NCBI GenBank assembly: GCA_016180375.1
Contig: JACPBJ010000020.1
Location: forward strand, 1 to 14,555
DNA: 14,555 bases
From: Nitrososphaerota archaeon
Lineage (GTDB): Archaea; Thermoproteota; Nitrososphaeria; Nitrososphaerales; UBA57
Reading direction: 5' to 3'
Positions 11,829 to 14,555 of this stretch are shown here, piece by piece (position 1 is the first letter of the stretch; every line of letters begins with the position of its first letter). The position numbers and the translations under genes were made by a program. Below the pieces are notes generated by a model. It ran no database searches, was not told where the DNA came from, and worked only from the letters and a program-made list of their open reading frames with translations.

Positions 11829-12839
11829 TCAATTGAATGACAAGATTTCCAATACACTAGCCTCATTATGGCCCTCAAGTTTCTTGAAAGGCTCTGGATG
11901 AATGAACGTGGCTATCTTTTCTAGACCATCGATTATCCTTGGTCCGGGGGCACCATAGGGGGCTATATTCTCCTCATTGGCGTCAATATAATGCACGCGG
12001 TTATTCTTTACGGCGTCAATAACGCCCCAACCAGGCCTGTTCTTAACCTGATCAAGCGATGCGAGTCTATGGAAAAGTACGATAACATCAGGATTCTTGG
12101 AGATTACAGCTTCCGAACTAACTTGAGCCGATTTCTTAGGCAAATCGGAGAATATATTAATTCCTCCCGCCCTCGTAATCAGTTCATCCTGTATCGCACT
12201 TGGACCAACACTGAAAAGTGGCTCCTGCCAATTCTCAATATAAACTCTGACTTTCGTGGCATTCTTGACTGCAGATTCTACCTTCATTATTCTATCTTTA
12301 AGGCTTGAAACCAGCTTGCGTGCGTTATCGCTGTCCCCAGTTATCTTTCCAACCAGTTCGATATTGTTGATCACGCCATCTATATTCTGCGCATCGAGGC
12401 TGACTATGGTGTATCCTAATTCAGAAAGCCGTTGTACAGCCTTTGAGCCAACATGGCTGGGGCCATTAACGAATATAACGTCAGGGTTAAGCGATACTAT
12501 TTTCTCGAGATCAGGACCGACTCCGGAGCCTACAGTCGTAAGATTGCCTGACCTGACTCGTTTGATGAGCTCTTGTGGATAGGCGCTGTAGATGTCTACA
12601 CCAACAAGCTGTCTGTCCGCGCCGACCGCATAGATAATTTCACTCGAACTCGGAATTAGCGAGACTATTCGCTGAGGCTTTGCCTTTATCGTGACGTTCC
12701 TTCCAGAATCATCAACGAATGTCAATGGATAGTCGCCGTAGATTGGCGGGGTGGTGGAAGACAGGATGTAGGCTAAACCTGCCATTGATGCTGCTATGAT
12801 TGTTATGATAACAGCTATTGATTTGGTTCTAGTAACCAT
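11829..12839 (-). CDS. btuF: BtuF-like ABC transporter substrate-binding protein
   Basis: Extracellular binding protein that captures corrinoid (or possibly an iron chelate) for an ABC importer. The N-terminal hydrophobic segment SIAVIITIIAASMAGLAYIL (about 7-26) acts as signal or anchor; there is no lipobox Cys. Mature domain, Peripla_BP_2 type: FVDDSGRNVTIKAKPQRIVSL, SSSEIIYAVGADRQLVGVD, LEKIVSLNPDVIFVN, a long linking helix (about 160-195), then the second lobe with SVGPSAIQDELITRAGG, SKNPDVIVLF and RPGWGVIDAVKNNRVHYID. 336 aa. The permease and ATPase genes are not in the window. The neighbours cobO and cobT favour B12 as cargo. ATG 12839 has a TATA-like CATATAAAG about 30 bases upstream. 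Confidence 0.87.
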   Translation of the reverse strand: MVTRTKSIAVIITIIAASMAGLAYILSSTTPPIYGDYPLTFVDDSGRNVTIKAKPQRIVSLIPSSSEIIYAVGADRQLVGVDIYSAYPQELIKRVRSGNLTTVGSGVGPDLEKIVSLNPDVIFVNGPSHVGSKAVQRLSELGYTIVSLDAQNIDGVINNIELVGKITGDSDNARKLVSSLKDRIMKVESAVKNATKVRVYIENWQEPLFSVGPSAIQDELITRAGGINIFSDLPKKSAQVSSEAVISKNPDVIVLFHRLASLDQVKNRPGWGVIDAVKNNRVHYIDANEENIAPYGAPGPRIIDGLEKIATFIHPEPFKKLEGHNEASVLEILSFN

Positions 12840-12860
12840 GGATGGATTATCCAGCCATAT

Positions 12861-12879
12861 CTTTATATGGTTTTAAAAT
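12861..12879. promoter_or_regulatory. Divergent btuF/cobT promoter region
   Basis: CTTTATATGG (12861-12870; CCATATAAAG on the minus strand) suits btuF, and TTTTAAAATA (12871-12880) suits cobT on the plus strand. The two boxes abut, so the two genes may be controlled together. No riboswitch-like element is seen. Confidence 0.45.
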
Positions 12880-12957
12880 AATTTGACACGGGGTAATCAG
12901 GCTTGTTTGCATCTGACTGTTATTCGCATGATTGCTCATAAAGTTGGGTTGGGTGAC

Positions 12958-14073
12958 ATGGGAGTTCATGATGCGCTCATAACATTCGATAGAAAAGGCG
13001 AAATTTTCGCTAGGGAGCTGCTAGGAAAGAGCCCGCTATTTGCATGTGTTATAGGGACAACCAATACTGCCAAAATACGAAACATCTCAGCAGCTGGGAA
13101 GAATCCTGAATTTACGGACTATACGCCGCCTGCAGACGTAGAACTGTTGCTTCTGGGAAGTTGCAAATGTATCCCAGAGGTTCCCGTAACACCCGAAGGC
13201 ATACCCACGCCAGCTCTGATTACCAGATCTATGCTCAAACTTTCTAATATCCCCACTATTGTAGTGAATAGTGGCGTTAAGGTAAAGCCGAGTGTACCGT
13301 TTGTTGAGTTAGGCGGGACTCCTGGCGAGGATATCAGATCGGGAAAAGCCGTCCAGAATGCAGAGGGGGTACTAGAAAGAGCGAAGGGCTTAGGGACGGA
13401 GTTATCAAAGTCGATGGAATACCTTGTCGTAGGCGAGAGCATCCCGGGGGGGACTACAACTGCACTTGGCGTGCTTCTAGCAATGGGTGTCAACGCTCAG
13501 GGCAAAGTCAGTAGCAGTATGCCCGATAACCCGCACGAACTTAAGCTCAGAGCCGTTAGAGACGGGCTAAAAGCTGCTGGTGTCACTCCCGGCTCTTTGG
13601 CTAGGGATCCTTTCAAAGCAGTTTCAATCATTGGAGATCCTGTCATGCCTGCCTTCGCTGGCATTGTTTTGGGCGCAGCAAAGAAGATCCCTGTTCTTAT
13701 GGCCGGGGGAACTCAGATGGCAGCCATATTGACTATACTCAAATGCCTAGATCCGAGCATCTTGGATAATGTAGCAATTGGCACAACAAGATGGATCACT
13801 TCAGACAAGACTTCAGACCTACGGGGACTCGTGACCCAAATAGGCGAAAATGTTCCTGTTCTTGCTGCAGATCTAGACTTCGGTTCATCTAAGTACGCTG
13901 GCATAAAGGCCTATCAGGACGGTTTTGTAAAAGAGGGTGTTGGAGCAGGCGGCATAACTATTGCTGCCACATTAAAATTGGGAGTAATGATTACCAAAGA
14001 GGCCATAGTCAGAAAGATTGAAGCAAACTACGAGAATCTTATCAGAGGAGTGCATGGTGTCCGATCTAACTGA
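12958..14073 (+). CDS. cobT: Nicotinate-nucleotide-dimethylbenzimidazole phosphoribosyltransferase family (CobT)
   Basis: Activates the lower-ligand base of cobalamin by making its alpha-ribotide from nicotinate mononucleotide. It is of the archaeal CobT type: LLGKSPLFACVIGTT, PEFTDYTPPADVELLLLG, PVTPEGIPTPALITR, the signature VGESIPGGTTTALGVLLAMG, SMPDNPHELKLRAVR, LMAGGTQMAAIL and EGVGAGG near the end. ATG 12958 gives 371 aa and places the start where archaeal homologues begin (MGVHDALITF aligns with their first strand). Earlier in-frame starts at 12928 (ATG) and 12883 (TTG) add residues without family resemblance. Its last 20 bases overlap cobD, so the two are co-translated. Which base is activated is not known from sequence. 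Confidence 0.92.
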   Translation: MGVHDALITFDRKGEIFARELLGKSPLFACVIGTTNTAKIRNISAAGKNPEFTDYTPPADVELLLLGSCKCIPEVPVTPEGIPTPALITRSMLKLSNIPTIVVNSGVKVKPSVPFVELGGTPGEDIRSGKAVQNAEGVLERAKGLGTELSKSMEYLVVGESIPGGTTTALGVLLAMGVNAQGKVSSSMPDNPHELKLRAVRDGLKAAGVTPGSLARDPFKAVSIIGDPVMPAFAGIVLGAAKKIPVLMAGGTQMAAILTILKCLDPSILDNVAIGTTRWITSDKTSDLRGLVTQIGENVPVLAADLDFGSSKYAGIKAYQDGFVKEGVGAGGITIAATLKLGVMITKEAIVRKIEANYENLIRGVHGVRSN

Positions 14074-14555
14074 TATTGCAGAAGACTACCTCCGAAAACT
14101 CGAACCTAGTGTTCATGGAGGGAATATCTGGAAGACAAAGTCTGCATCGAGCTGCAATGAAATATTAGATTTCAGTTCTAACATCAATCCTTTGGGCGCT
14201 CCTCCAGAAGCGTTGAATGCCATTAGGCGAGCGCTTTGGAGAATACCTCTCTATCCAGATCCCGACTATGCGTCGTTGAAGAATGCTCTGGGAGAGTACT
14301 TTGGTACGCAAAACGGGAACATCATAGTCGGTAACGGTTCGACCGAGCTCATCTATCTGCTTTGCGAGCTCTTTGTAAAGCAGGGATCGGAAGTATTGAT
14401 ACCTGCGCCTACATTCGGAGAATACGAGGTATCTACTAGAAGGGTTGGGGGCATCCCACGATTCTTCAAATTAGGGCGGCAATTCAATATCGAGTTCCCG
14501 AAGATTTCCAGATTGACAAACGCGAAGAGCAGGGTGATCTTCATATGTAATCCCA
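14054..14555 (+). CDS. cobD: Threonine-phosphate decarboxylase CobD (partial)
   Basis: PLP-dependent, HisC-like enzyme that decarboxylates L-threonine phosphate to aminopropanol phosphate, the linker of the cobalamin nucleotide loop. The first 167 residues are visible: HGGNIW and ILDFSSNINPLG near the N-terminus, IPLYPDPDYASLKNALGEYF, VGNGSTELIYLL (PLP phosphate region), PAPTFGEYE, and VIFICNP at the window edge, start of the NPNNPTG loop. The PLP lysine lies outside. HisC aminotransferases are similar, but the HGG start and cobT neighbour support CobD. ATG 14054 (or GTG 14057) follows AGAGGAG at 14044-14050 and overlaps the cobT end by 20 bases. Runs off the window. Confidence 0.88.
   Translation, partial: MVSDLTDIAEDYLRKLEPSVHGGNIWKTKSASSCNEILDFSSNINPLGAPPEALNAIRRALWRIPLYPDPDYASLKNALGEYFGTQNGNIIVGNGSTELIYLLCELFVKQGSEVLIPAPTFGEYEVSTRRVGGIPRFFKLGRQFNIEFPKISRLTNAKSRVIFICNP

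Noticed and set aside
11732..11836. 34-codon plus-strand frame
   Set aside because: Overlaps the end of the BtuF-like gene head-on and includes the hairpin; no supporting signals.
12840..12957. Cobalamin riboswitch upstream of btuF or cobT
   Set aside because: No B12-box-like conserved sequence seen, the gap is too short, and these riboswitches are not expected in archaea.

Overview
The window looks archaeal and fits best with the Nitrososphaeria (Thaumarchaeota) or close relatives. The evidence is AT-rich TATA-type promoters about 25-30 nt upstream of starts (several implying leaderless mRNAs), a tRNA carrying two very short bulge-helix-bulge introns, the archaeal CobT type, a stand-alone Lrp/AsnC RAM-domain protein, and sparse Shine-Dalgarno sites. 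The assignment comes from gene content and signals alone; no similarity search was run.

Layout. 1-237 (-) is the N-terminus of a Tat-type exported or membrane-anchored protein. 240-1640 is gene-poor by ordinary ORF calling but appears to hold several small genes: a frameshifted ~100-aa gene (373-670), a small basic protein (713-880), a 38-aa zinc-finger protein on the minus strand (991-1107) and an unrecognised 124-aa protein (1194-1568). 1649-2740 is the GTPase HflX. 2750-3600 holds an orphan ORF and a pair of overlapping small genes, the second encoding a secreted or anchored peptide. 3600-4781 (-) is a CPA2-type cation/proton antiporter. 4970-5160 has a possible small RNA and a palindromic element. 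5174-5280 (-) is tRNA-Pro with two introns. 5430-5580 has C-rich/G-rich hairpin repeats. 5642-8255 (-) is the operon sucC, RAM protein, sucD, small membrane protein. 8312-8974 is a Cas4/RecB-like nuclease diverging from sucC, followed by tRNA-Val(CAC). 9107-9628 has inverted repeats but no convincing gene.

From 9629 to the end is a cobalamin block: cobB/cbiA (+), cobO/btuR (-), a BtuF-like binding protein (-), cobT (+) and the start of cobD (+). Together these cover corrin ring amidation, corrinoid capture, adenosylation, lower-ligand base activation and aminopropanol-phosphate synthesis, that is, late de novo synthesis plus salvage of vitamin B12. The sucCD operon supplies succinyl-CoA synthetase, a central-metabolism step; having an effector-binding RAM protein between the two subunit genes suggests metabolite-responsive control.

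I found no complete mobile element, CRISPR array or clearly new multigene system. The most interesting items are the cluster of small genes missed by length-based calling, the doubly interrupted tRNA-Pro, the sucD start with no normal codon, the matched promoter motif at 344 and 1620, and the possible small RNA near 5003.
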